Source: Pelagibaculum spongiae
GTDB lineage: Bacteria; Pseudomonadota; Gammaproteobacteria; Enterobacterales; Pelagibaculaceae
Assembly (NCBI RefSeq): GCF_003097315.1
Contig: NZ_QDDL01000001.1
Location: 1,054,001-1,118,000 of the forward strand
Direction: 5' to 3'
Length of the DNA: 64,000 nt
Part shown: piece after piece, positions 25,205-33,389 of the stretch
Position numbering within the stretch: position 1 is the first letter of the stretch
Layout of the letters: each line of letters starts with the position of its first letter
Translations under genes and position numbers: made by a program
Notes under the pieces: model-generated
Told to the model about the DNA's origin: nothing
Seen by the model: only the letters and a program-made list of their open reading frames with translations
Databases searched by the model: none

Positions 25205-28200
25205 ATGATCCCTCGTCTGAAAAGCCCCCACAATACTGAGCAACGTTACCTGGACTATTTGAGCCAGCTTCAATCGGCTGGTTTTACAGGAGATATTTGC
25301 CCTGACTTCTCAGACCGCATCGTGCAGGCAACCGATAACAGTGCTTATCAAGTGCTCCCTCAAGCGGTTGTTTTTCCGGCGAATGCCCAAGATATTCAAG
25401 CCATATTCAAACTCGCTAACCAGGCTAAACATCAAAACATATGCTTTAGTCCCCGCGGTGGCGGAACCGGCACTAATGGACAATCTTTGACGTCTGGCAT
25501 CATTGTCGATGTATCTCGTCACATGAACCAGATTTTAGAACTGAACCTAGAGCAAGGCTGGGTAACCGTTGAACCTGGCGTAGTTCTCGATCAGCTGAAT
25601 GCTTATTTGAAGCCTCATGGAGTGTTTTTTGCTCCAGATTTATCGCCTTCAAACAGAGCAACCCTCGGCGGCATGGTCAATACCGATGCTTGCGGTAAAG
25701 GCTCTCGAATATATGGCCGTACCAGCGATCATGTACTGGAAGTTTCTAGCATTCTGGTGGATGGGAAAAGTTGGGTATCCAAAGAAATCGAACTGGATCA
25801 ATTAGAACTGGTTCGTGGTCGTGACGATATTATTGGCATTATTCACCGCCAAGTAGACGACATTTGCCGTAACAAACGCGATTTAATCCAGCAAACATTC
25901 CCTCGAATGAGCCGCTTTTTAACTGGTTACAATCTTGAGCACGTCTATAACGATTCATTAGATAAATTCAATTTGAATTATTTATTAGCCGGATCAGAAG
26001 GTACTTTAGCGCTGGTTAGCCAACTTAAATTAAAGCTAACGCCGATTCCTGCCAGCAAACAATTGGTCGCGATTAAATACGATAATTTCGATACCGCATT
26101 ACGCGCGGCACAAATTCTAGTGCAGTCAAACCCAGCCGCTATTGAAACGATTGATGGAAAAATCATCGGCCTAGCCAGAGAAGATGAAATCTGGCACCGG
26201 GTCGAAAATATGGTGGGTGATCAAGATGACAAGCAAGTTAAAGCAGTCAACCTAGTAGAGTTTGTTGGTGATGATCCGCTGGCACTGCAACAGCAAATGG
26301 ATCAGCTTTGCCACACTCTTGATTCATTACAAAATCAACCGGGACAAGCTTTCGGCTACCATCGCACTACCGATAGCGAAGAAATTGCATCGCTGTGGCA
26401 ACTGCGTAAAAAAGGCGTTGGGCTACTCGGCAATGCCAAGGGTGAGCGCCGCCCAATGTCTGGCGTAGAAGACACAGCCGTTCCACCAGAGCATTTGGCG
26501 GATTACATTGCCGACTTCCGCGCACTATTGGAAAAGCACGGATTAGAATACGGCATGTTTGGTCATGTTGATGTCGGTTGCCTACACGTTCGCCCTGCCT
26601 TTGATTTGCGCAACGAGTCAGATGAAACCCTATATAAAACCATCAGCGATGAAGTCTGCAAGCTGGTACAAAAATATGGCGGTGTAATGTGGGGTGAGCA
26701 CGGAAAAGGTTTCCGCGCTGAATATTCACCTGAGTTTTTTGGCGAAGAATTATTTAACGACCTGCGCAAAATAAAAGCCGCATTTGATCCGGACAACCAA
26801 TTAAATCCTGGCAAAATTTGCACTGCAGGACGATGTGATCATCGTCCCGAAAAAGCACCTGCGAATGTGGTTGAACTCGTGACGGTTGATGGGCCAACTC
26901 GCGGCCAACAAGATCGACAAATCCCACTGAAAACCCGCCAATCATTTGATAAAACCATTCATTGCAACGGCAACAGTGCTTGCTTTAACTATGATGAGCA
27001 CGATCCGATGTGCCCATCATGGAAATTGACGCGAGATCGTCGTCACTCGCCAAAAGGCCGCGCCGGATTAATGCGTGAATGGCTACGCCAAATGGCCAAC
27101 GAAGGCACCGATACTTTAATTCTCGAAAAAAGAATCGAGCAGCAAAATTGGTTTGATTTTATTCGCCATTATCCAAAAAGAATTAATAACAGCCTGATTA
27201 AAAAACAAAACGACTATGCCCATGAAATAAATCAGTCAATGCAACATTGCCTAGCTTGTAAAGCATGTGCTAGCCAATGCCCTGTAAAAGTTGATGTACC
27301 TGAATTTCGCAGTCGCTTTTTCCAGATGTATTACAGCCGTTATTTACGACCTGCCCGTGATTATTTAATTGCCGGGCTAGAGCCATTGGCCAAAATCATG
27401 GGCATGGCTCCTAAATTTGCTAACAAAATTAGCCAAGCAAAACTGGTTGAGCAAGCCATGCGCAAGCTCGGTTTAATTCGCCTGCCATTAGTCAGTGAAC
27501 AAACCGTGATGCAAGGGCTAATTGAGCGCCGCGCCGAAGTCTTCAGCCACCAACGACTCAGTCGAATGAACGATGAAGAAAAAGCCAACTGCATTTTATT
27601 AATTCAAGATCCTTACACCAGCTGGTATGACGCTGAAGTTGTATTGGCTAGTTACGATTTACTCTCTGCACTTGGCTATCGCGTTCTGGTGCCTTCACTA
27701 CTAAGCAACGGTAAAGCACTACATGTGCGTGGTTTTTTAAAGGCATTTAAAAAACAAGCCAAAACTACCGTTAAAGAACTGGAGAAACTGGCTCGCCATA
27801 ATTTACCTATGGTGGGCGTTGATCCGGCTGCCACCTTAGTTTTCCGCCAAGAATATAAAGAAGTCACCGGTGAACAGCAGAACTACCAAGTGTTACTGCT
27901 TCAAGAATATCTGGCCAGTCAGATTGGCCAATTTAAAGATCAATTTCAGGGCGATAAAAAATATGTCTTGATGGGCCACTGCACCGAAAAAACTAGCATT
28001 CAGACATCAGCCAAAATGTGGCAAAGCGTTTTTGAAGCAGCAGGATTAACGCTGGTTACTGAGTCAAGTGGTTGTTGTGGCATGGCAGGTGTCTATGGCC
28101 ATGAAGCAGCTCACGAACAAGATTCAACAAATCTGTATCATCAGAGCTGGGGCAAGAAAATTCGCCTTTATCGCCCCGAACAGGTTTTAGCCACCGGTTA

Positions 28201-28285
28201 TTCTTGTAGAAGCCAGGTGAAATACCAAGACGGCTTTAAACCATTACACCCGGTTCAGGCACTTTTGGCTGCTCGCAAAAGCTAG
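25205..28285 (+). CDS. FAD/4Fe-4S D-2-hydroxyglutarate dehydrogenase (YdiJ family)
   Basis: A 1026-residue fusion like E. coli YdiJ. Residues 1-560 are a PCMH-type FAD-binding oxidase (PRGGGTGTNGQSLTSG near 84; NTDACGKGSRIYGRTSDH near 160). Then come the family-specific block CNGNSACFNYDEHDPMCPSW (near 590), a ferredoxin-like CLACKACASQCPVKVD (near 683) and a CCG-type domain with SGCCGMAGVYGHE near the end. YdiJ-type enzymes oxidise D-2-hydroxyglutarate to 2-oxoglutarate. Lying directly after serA, it should recycle the 2-hydroxyglutarate made by SerA, the coupling known from Pseudomonas. Only one full CX2CX2CX3C cluster is visible. Confidence 0.9.
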   Translation: MIPRLKSPHNTEQRYLDYLSQLQSAGFTGDICPDFSDRIVQATDNSAYQVLPQAVVFPANAQDIQAIFKLANQAKHQNICFSPRGGGTGTNGQSLTSGIIVDVSRHMNQILELNLEQGWVTVEPGVVLDQLNAYLKPHGVFFAPDLSPSNRATLGGMVNTDACGKGSRIYGRTSDHVLEVSSILVDGKSWVSKEIELDQLELVRGRDDIIGIIHRQVDDICRNKRDLIQQTFPRMSRFLTGYNLEHVYNDSLDKFNLNYLLAGSEGTLALVSQLKLKLTPIPASKQLVAIKYDNFDTALRAAQILVQSNPAAIETIDGKIIGLAREDEIWHRVENMVGDQDDKQVKAVNLVEFVGDDPLALQQQMDQLCHTLDSLQNQPGQAFGYHRTTDSEEIASLWQLRKKGVGLLGNAKGERRPMSGVEDTAVPPEHLADYIADFRALLEKHGLEYGMFGHVDVGCLHVRPAFDLRNESDETLYKTISDEVCKLVQKYGGVMWGEHGKGFRAEYSPEFFGEELFNDLRKIKAAFDPDNQLNPGKICTAGRCDHRPEKAPANVVELVTVDGPTRGQQDRQIPLKTRQSFDKTIHCNGNSACFNYDEHDPMCPSWKLTRDRRHSPKGRAGLMREWLRQMANEGTDTLILEKRIEQQNWFDFIRHYPKRINNSLIKKQNDYAHEINQSMQHCLACKACASQCPVKVDVPEFRSRFFQMYYSRYLRPARDYLIAGLEPLAKIMGMAPKFANKISQAKLVEQAMRKLGLIRLPLVSEQTVMQGLIERRAEVFSHQRLSRMNDEEKANCILLIQDPYTSWYDAEVVLASYDLLSALGYRVLVPSLLSNGKALHVRGFLKAFKKQAKTTVKELEKLARHNLPMVGVDPAATLVFRQEYKEVTGEQQNYQVLLLQEYLASQIGQFKDQFQGDKKYVLMGHCTEKTSIQTSAKMWQSVFEAAGLTLVTESSGCCGMAGVYGHEAAHEQDSTNLYHQSWGKKIRLYRPEQVLATGYSCRSQVKYQDGFKPLHPVQALLAARKS

Positions 28286-28344
28286 CAGCCTGATATTTTT
28301 AGCCATTTATTGATCATCGAATGACTTCAGGATATTAACTCCAG

Positions 28345-29067
28345 ATGCTGTATAGCTATCTAGACCAGACAGGTATTGCCCTGCTTCTGCAGGGCGCTTT
28401 GCGCTGTTTTAAACCGCAACAATTGGATGACCCATGGCTGGAGCTCCCAAGCGATACTGCCGCCAGTTTTGAGTCATTATTGGAACAGCAATATCAGCAG
28501 TTACCTGCCAATATGCGTGAGCTAATGGATTTTAATTTTTTTTGCCAACAGGCTGAAAGCAAAAGAGCGCAAATAGAGCAGCAACTTTCACAGGGTGATG
28601 ATCAGGTTCAAAGACCGATTATTCGCTTGTTTGAACAACCTAACAATTTGCAACTATGGCAGCGTTTGGCACAAAATCACCAAGGCATGGTGGTCGGTTT
28701 TGAGCCGGTGGAACAATGGCCGGGAGCAATGGCGCTAAAACAAGTGTGCTATGACCGGCAACGGCCAAAGTGGCCACAGCAGTTATTTTTCCAACCGCCT
28801 GAGTTTTCATCCGACAAGGAATGGCGATTGCAGCTGGCACCGCAAAGTGCGCTAAGTCAGAAAGTTGAGCAGCAAACGCTGACCACCACCCAATTGCCGC
28901 TCACTCAAATTGATTGTTTGTTTTTTGGTTACAAAATGCCATCAGATGTGATTCGGCATATTATTACCAGCTTGGCATCACAAAATATTGAAAGCTTGAG
29001 ATTGTTTCGCTGCAAAGTGCAAGCAGGTAGCTATTCAATTATTCCAGATAAGAATTTAAGGCTTTGA
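28345..29067 (+). CDS. DUF2971-like hypothetical protein
   Basis: A 240-residue soluble protein. The pattern fits DUF2971: start LYSYLDQTGIALLLQGALRC with DDPW soon after, LWQRLAQNHQGMVVGFEP near 113, DKEWRLQ near 162 and IDCLFFGYKMPSDVIRHI near 191. Family members have no settled biochemical role; some lie in defence or mobile regions. Here the gene follows the D-2-hydroxyglutarate dehydrogenase by 59 bases and may be co-transcribed with it. Gln is unusually common. Confidence 0.65.
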   Translation: MLYSYLDQTGIALLLQGALRCFKPQQLDDPWLELPSDTAASFESLLEQQYQQLPANMRELMDFNFFCQQAESKRAQIEQQLSQGDDQVQRPIIRLFEQPNNLQLWQRLAQNHQGMVVGFEPVEQWPGAMALKQVCYDRQRPKWPQQLFFQPPEFSSDKEWRLQLAPQSALSQKVEQQTLTTTQLPLTQIDCLFFGYKMPSDVIRHIITSLASQNIESLRLFRCKVQAGSYSIIPDKNLRL

Positions 29068-29097
29068 GGCTATTTTGATGCAGAAGGAAGCCAACAT

Positions 29098-29301
29098 TTA
29101 ACTGGCTTTTCTAGCGCGAACAATCTCAGATGCTCTCTTAGAGTGTGCTTTGAAAGCCTCAGTACTAGTGACATCTTTAGCATCAACCGTCATTGTGCCT
29201 CGCCCAACGACCTTGCGAGAAGCCACACCAGTATCTTTAAGAGCTTTCAATATTTTACGGTCTTCTTCAGACATTAAAAAGTTTTTAAATGAATCAACCA
29301 T
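29098..29301 (-). CDS. small hypothetical protein, 67 residues
   Basis: A basic, soluble protein (MVDSFKNFLMSEEDRKILKA at the start; ends SKRASEIVRARKAS). It looks helical and charged with protein-like composition. No ribosome-binding site is strong and no family was recognised. It converges on the DUF2971-like gene with 30 bases between the stops. Confidence 0.55.
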   Translation of the reverse strand: MVDSFKNFLMSEEDRKILKALKDTGVASRKVVGRGTMTVDAKDVTSTEAFKAHSKRASEIVRARKAS

Positions 29302-29454
29302 AACTTGGCATTAGTGTTAGTAAAACAAGTACGGGCTTTAATTAAAGCGCACGACCTTGCCCGCTGATCATAGCATGAGATTAGTAGGTTTTCGCCCAAA
29401 GTATGTGAGCTCATCAGCCATACAACTGATAGTTTAAAATCAATGGCTTTTTAA

Positions 29455-29619
29455 CTAGTCAAATTCTTTTTCCTTCCTTGGCAGCTTTTTCATCTTCCAA
29501 CTCACCAACAAAGCTGCCAATAAAACTGCACCCCACAACCAAGGTTGGGTCGGCAACAAAAACATCAGCACCGCAAAAACAATGGCCAAGCCTAAAAAGA
29601 TTACCGCTAATTTATTCAT
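29455..29619 (-). CDS. small two-helix membrane protein, 54 residues
   Basis: Read directly from the minus strand: ATG at 29619 with GGAAAGGG upstream, an excellent ribosome-binding site. Two hydrophobic segments (AVIFLGLAIVFAVLMFLL and WLWGAVLLAALLVSW) are joined by a PTQP turn, and the C-terminus is very basic (KMKKLPRKEKEFD). Expected in the inner membrane with both ends in the cytoplasm. Function unknown. Confidence 0.7.
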   Translation of the reverse strand: MNKLAVIFLGLAIVFAVLMFLLPTQPWLWGAVLLAALLVSWKMKKLPRKEKEFD

Positions 29620-29754
29620 TTATCCCTTTCCTTGTTTGAGCAGTGTTACTCATTATCAAAGTGACGATAGCAAATTGCCGTTAAACCAAACTCACTACTT
29701 AACCAGCTTAACCAATTTACACAATCAGCTTAACAACAGCGGCAGATACTATTT

Positions 29755-30495
29755 CTATTTCGTAGCGACCAATTGCCCCTCGGCCACCACCGGCAGCAGC
29801 CCTTTAATATATAAACCATCGACCTGGGGAATCACCGAAAGTGCCCAACATTCTACGCCGGCAGCTAATGCCTGCTGGAAACCCTGGTAATATTTAGGGT
29901 CGATATGCTGGGCTGGACTGACCTGATCAATCCCCGAATGCATGACACAGAATAACAAGCCCGCTCGATCACCTTGGGCAACTTTATCTGTGAGGCTTTT
30001 TAAATGCTTCAAGCCTCGATCTGTCACTGCATCTGGGAAGTAACCTTTGCCATCAGATTCTTGCAGGGTGGCACTTTTTACTTCCAGCCAGCAATTTGGC
30101 TGACCGCTACTTGATTCGCTGAGTAAAAAATCAATACGGCTTTTATCACCATCTTTAACCTCTTTGCGAGTTTGCTGATATTGATCAAGCCCGTTAATCA
30201 GTTTTTTCTCAAGCGCCGCAGCGACCACTTGGTTAGCTCTTGCAGTATTGATACAAATAGTCTCAATTCCGCCCCCATTATCGGTTTCAACCAGCTCCCA
30301 AGTGTGGGCATATTTACGTTTTGGATTGTCACTGACCGACAACCAACATTTGTCACCTTGTTTGCCGCAATGCTTCATGGTACCTGTGTTTGGGCAATGA
30401 ACCGTTATCTGTTCACCGTTTGGCAAAATCATATCTGCCAGAAAACGCTTATAGCGCTTCACCAAAGTTGCCGCTAATAAATCAGGTAACCGCAT
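29755..30495 (-). CDS. sfsA: sugar fermentation stimulation protein homologue
   Basis: SfsA family: LVKRYKRFLADMILPNGE at the N-terminus, HCPNTGTMKHC near 37, then RIDFLL and CWLEVKSATL (PD-(D/E)XK-like nuclease core). The frame is open to 30594 with ATGs at 30594, 30534 and 30495; the last gives 246 residues and aligns best with E. coli SfsA, but no start has a good ribosome-binding site. The molecular role is still unclear; a DNA-binding/nuclease fold is suggested by the core. In E. coli sfsA lies just upstream of dksA, as here, though here on the opposite strand. Confidence 0.9.
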   Translation of the reverse strand: MRLPDLLAATLVKRYKRFLADMILPNGEQITVHCPNTGTMKHCGKQGDKCWLSVSDNPKRKYAHTWELVETDNGGGIETICINTARANQVVAAALEKKLINGLDQYQQTRKEVKDGDKSRIDFLLSESSSGQPNCWLEVKSATLQESDGKGYFPDAVTDRGLKHLKSLTDKVAQGDRAGLLFCVMHSGIDQVSPAQHIDPKYYQGFQQALAAGVECWALSVIPQVDGLYIKGLLPVVAEGQLVATK

Positions 30496-30608
30496 TTTTG
30501 ACAGGGAATTTTCTACTGAAGAGGAATCAAACTGCATTAGAGATTGCACCGGTTGACCAAAGTCATGATAATAGGCCGCCGATTTAACACACATGGCTGG
30601 AGATCACA

Positions 30609-30842
30609 ATGCAAAGTACTAGCCACCCTTTCGAGGGGATACTCAGTGTATTACTGATGATTGCTACTCTGTTTCTGCTGTTGCTTGCCTCGACAGTAGC
30701 GTTCAGCTTACCGATCCCTTTCACTCAGGATCTAGCTGTGACGCTGTTTGCCGAAGGAAGCAGTGCAGGGGCTAATGCTGCCAAAGCGAGTATATTCGCA
30801 GTGGCCGGTCTATTTGCTTCGATCATGTTGCTCAAAAAATAG
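30609..30842 (+). CDS. small two-helix membrane protein, 77 residues
   Basis: ATG preceded by GGAGATCACA. Two hydrophobic segments (about 10-35 and 58-75) separated by an acidic loop (FTQDLAVTLFAEGSSAGANA), with a KK end. Divergent from sfsA (14 bases between the longest possible starts) and 146 bases upstream of dksA. Inner-membrane protein of unknown function. Confidence 0.6.
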   Translation: MQSTSHPFEGILSVLLMIATLFLLLLASTVAFSLPIPFTQDLAVTLFAEGSSAGANAAKASIFAVAGLFASIMLLKK

Positions 30843-30988
30843 ACTATGATATACGCTGCCAGCGAGTTGCTGGCAATGGGGGATTACAACGAGATTCATG
30901 CCAGTTGAATACTTGTTGTTGCCGCAGGCCCACTTTTAGGATAAAAGTAGCCAACTTTATTGTTGGTAGCCTGGCAGGAGACTTCTAA

Positions 30989-31429
30989 ATGCCTACCGAT
31001 ACCACCGTAGCGCCGAAAACCGTCGCCGATGTAGCACCTTATCAAACGGGCGCTGGCGAAGAGTACATGTGTGAACAACAGCGTGAGCACTTTAAACTGA
31101 TCCTCAACTTGTGGAAGCAAGAGCTGATGGAAGAAGTTGACCGAACCGTCCATCATATGAAGGACGAAGCAGCCAACTTCCCAGATCCAGCAGATCGAGC
31201 TTCTCAGGAAGAAGAATTCAGTATTGAATTGCGAACTCGCGATCGTGAACGCAAGTTAATTCGCAAGATTAACAAAACACTGGAATTGATCGAACAGGAT
31301 GATTATGGATTCTGTGAGACATGCGGTGTAGAGATTGGCATTCGACGACTCGAAGCGCGACCAACCGCTGAAAAGTGTATCGACTGCAAGACTCTGGATG
31401 AGATCAAAGAAAAGCAGCTCGGGCTGTAA
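30989..31429 (+). CDS. dksA: RNA polymerase-binding transcription factor DksA
   Basis: A 146-residue protein. The coiled coil spans about 35-105 with acidic tip region EAANFPDPADRASQEEEF, and the C-terminus has the four-cysteine zinc finger CETCG...CIDC. DksA binds the RNA polymerase secondary channel and works with ppGpp to repress rRNA and activate amino-acid genes. CAGGAGA gives a strong ribosome-binding site. Position next to gluQ matches Pseudomonas and E. coli. Confidence 0.97.
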   Translation: MPTDTTVAPKTVADVAPYQTGAGEEYMCEQQREHFKLILNLWKQELMEEVDRTVHHMKDEAANFPDPADRASQEEEFSIELRTRDRERKLIRKINKTLELIEQDDYGFCETCGVEIGIRRLEARPTAEKCIDCKTLDEIKEKQLGL

Positions 31430-31453
31430 TAGATCTCGTTATTAAGGCATATT

Positions 31454-31482
31454 GGGGCATCTTCGGGTGCCCTTTGTCTTTT
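31454..31482 (+). terminator. terminator after dksA
   Basis: GGGGCATC/GGTGCCCT stem closed by a TTCG tetraloop and followed by TTGTCTTTT. The coding start of the next gene is placed downstream of it. Confidence 0.75.
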
Positions 31483-31535
31483 GTGGCATTCGAAAAAATT
31501 CCTGCCAAAACCAATACCTCGGTAAAACAATCCCG

Positions 31536-32204
31536 ATGAAAAACTTATCTCAACTGATTCAATCTCGTTACTCCTGTCGTGAATATTTAGAACAACCCAT
31601 CGAACCAAAACTGCTACAACAAATCTTAACCGTGGCTTCTGCCAGTCCATCTGGTGGGAATATTCAGCCTTGGCAAGTATCGATGGTCAGCGGTGAAAGT
31701 TTGCAGCGGTTAACATCGGCACTTTGCGCAGCTTTTGATAAAAAACATCCACAGCAGCCAGACTACCCCTATTATCCAAATGAATGGTTAATGCCCTGGG
31801 ACCAGCGCCGTCGCGACTGCGGCAAAGCGCTTTATCAAGCACTCGGTGTAGAAGCATCAGATAAAGGTAAACGCATTTACCAATGGCGCCGTAACTTTCA
31901 GTTCTTTGCTGCACCCAGTGCCATTATTATTTCACTAGATAAAAGCATGGCTGAAGGCGCAATGATCGACATTGGATTGTTTATGCAATCGCTAATGCTG
32001 GCAGCAACTGCCGCTGGCCTTGCTACTTGCCCTCAAGCATCTATCGCAGATTACCCACAGATTATTCGCGATCAGCTCGACCTCGACCAACAACAAAAAA
32101 TCATTTGCGGGCTAGCAATTGGCTGGCCAAATAAAGACGCTATCGTTAACCGATTCCGCACCACTCGAGTGGCAACCGATCAATTTGTTCGCTGGCACAA
32201 TTAA
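31536..32204 (+). CDS. nitroreductase-family protein
   Basis: A 222-residue FMN-dependent oxidoreductase fold. LIQSRYSCREYLEQPI (FMN phosphate contacts), ASASPSGGNIQPWQV and ATCPQASIADYP are standard nitroreductase motifs. It should reduce nitro- or quinone-type compounds with NAD(P)H; the natural substrate is unknown. The frame extends 28 codons upstream through the dksA terminator, so the ATG at 31536 is preferred. gluQ follows 13 bases after the stop. Confidence 0.9.
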   Translation: MKNLSQLIQSRYSCREYLEQPIEPKLLQQILTVASASPSGGNIQPWQVSMVSGESLQRLTSALCAAFDKKHPQQPDYPYYPNEWLMPWDQRRRDCGKALYQALGVEASDKGKRIYQWRRNFQFFAAPSAIIISLDKSMAEGAMIDIGLFMQSLMLAATAAGLATCPQASIADYPQIIRDQLDLDQQQKIICGLAIGWPNKDAIVNRFRTTRVATDQFVRWHN

Positions 32205-32217
32205 TCACAGATCATTT

Positions 32218-33147
32218 ATGACCGATATGACCGAGCAAAAAACATCACCTTATATTGGCCGCTTTGCGCCGACACCCAGCGGGCCATTACATTTTGGCTC
32301 ACTAGTCGCCGCACTAGGCAGTTGGCTACAAGCTAAAAGTCAGCAAGGCCAATGGTTAGTGCGGATTGAAGATATCGACCCACCGCGTGAAGCGGTCGGT
32401 GCGGCAGGTGTAATTTTACAAACACTGGAAGATTTTGGTTTGCACTGGGATGGCTCGGTCAGCTATCAAAGCCAAAATCAGCAGCGCTACTTAAACCGAT
32501 TGCAGCAGCTAGCGGCCAAAGACTTACTCTATTTATGCCAATGCACTCGCAAACAGCTGTCTGGACAACATCCCTACCCCGGTTATTGTCGCGAGCGAAT
32601 TTGCCGCAACCCACAACAACAAACCTTGGCATTAGATTCAAAACAGTCCACTGCCTGTTCACTGAGAATGTGCGTTTCCCAACAGAAAATTGAATTCAAC
32701 GATGCAGTTCAGGGCCACCAAGTCTGGGATGGCGCCCAGCTAGGCGACTTTATTATTCGCCGCAAAGATCTGCTCTGGTCCTATCAGTTAGCAGTAGTCA
32801 GTGATGATATTGCCGAGGGGATTACTGAAGTGGTTCGCGGATTAGATCTACTCGATTCAACACCATGGCAAATACACCTCTACCAGCAGCTTGAAGTAGC
32901 CGCACCAAAATGGGCTCATTTACCGCTAGTACTGGGTAATGACGGCAAGAAACTGAGTAAACAAAACTTAGCACCAGCAATTAATAGCCAACAGCGATGC
33001 CAATTATTGATTAAAGCCTTGCAGTTTTTAGGTCAGAATCCAGATAAAGAAATTTGCCGCGAAGGCTCTGTAACCAATATTCTCCAATGGGCGACAAGCC
33101 ATTGGAACATTCAAAATATTCAACCTGAATCTACAATTATTAATTAG
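32218..33147 (+). CDS. gluQ: glutamyl-Q tRNA(Asp) synthetase
   Basis: A 309-residue GluRS-like enzyme without an anticodon-binding domain. HIGH-type motif in RFAPTPSGPLHFGSL, KMSK-type GKKLSKQNLAP, and zinc ligands CQC...YPGYC...C near 106-130. It attaches glutamate to queuosine of tRNA-Asp. ATGs at 32218 and 32227 are both possible. It lies between dksA and the cbr genes as in Pseudomonas. Confidence 0.94.
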   Translation: MTDMTEQKTSPYIGRFAPTPSGPLHFGSLVAALGSWLQAKSQQGQWLVRIEDIDPPREAVGAAGVILQTLEDFGLHWDGSVSYQSQNQQRYLNRLQQLAAKDLLYLCQCTRKQLSGQHPYPGYCRERICRNPQQQTLALDSKQSTACSLRMCVSQQKIEFNDAVQGHQVWDGAQLGDFIIRRKDLLWSYQLAVVSDDIAEGITEVVRGLDLLDSTPWQIHLYQQLEVAAPKWAHLPLVLGNDGKKLSKQNLAPAINSQQRCQLLIKALQFLGQNPDKEICREGSVTNILQWATSHWNIQNIQPESTIIN

Positions 33148-33211
33148 CGGGTTTTATCACAGCGTTTTTACGTGTAGTCTGGGTACAAATAATAATTTGC
33201 TGCAGTAGGCT

Positions 33212-33388
33212 ATGAATTCAGAACGCATTTATCTGTTATTCATTATCGCCGCATATGTTTTCTCACCACCGCTCGCAAGTTGGTGGACTGGAGAAGGCAG
33301 TCAGTGGTACCGCCCATTCTTGGTCTGGTCAGTGTTCATCATACTGACCGCTGCATTGCATTATATTGGCAGGCAGCGTAGGCCGTAG
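33212..33388 (+). CDS. cbrX: CbrX-like small membrane protein
   Basis: A 58-residue protein read directly: ATG, then YLLFIIAAYVFSPPLASWW, a GEGSQWYRP turn and FLVWSVFIILTAALHYIG, ending RQRRP. Two membrane helices are joined by a short loop. It stops one base before the cbrA start codon, so translation is probably coupled. In Pseudomonas a small protein gene of this size (cbrX) occupies the same place and is coupled to cbrA. Inner-membrane location; direct function unknown. Confidence 0.8.
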   Translation: MNSERIYLLFIIAAYVFSPPLASWWTGEGSQWYRPFLVWSVFIILTAALHYIGRQRRP

Positions 33389-33389
33389 T

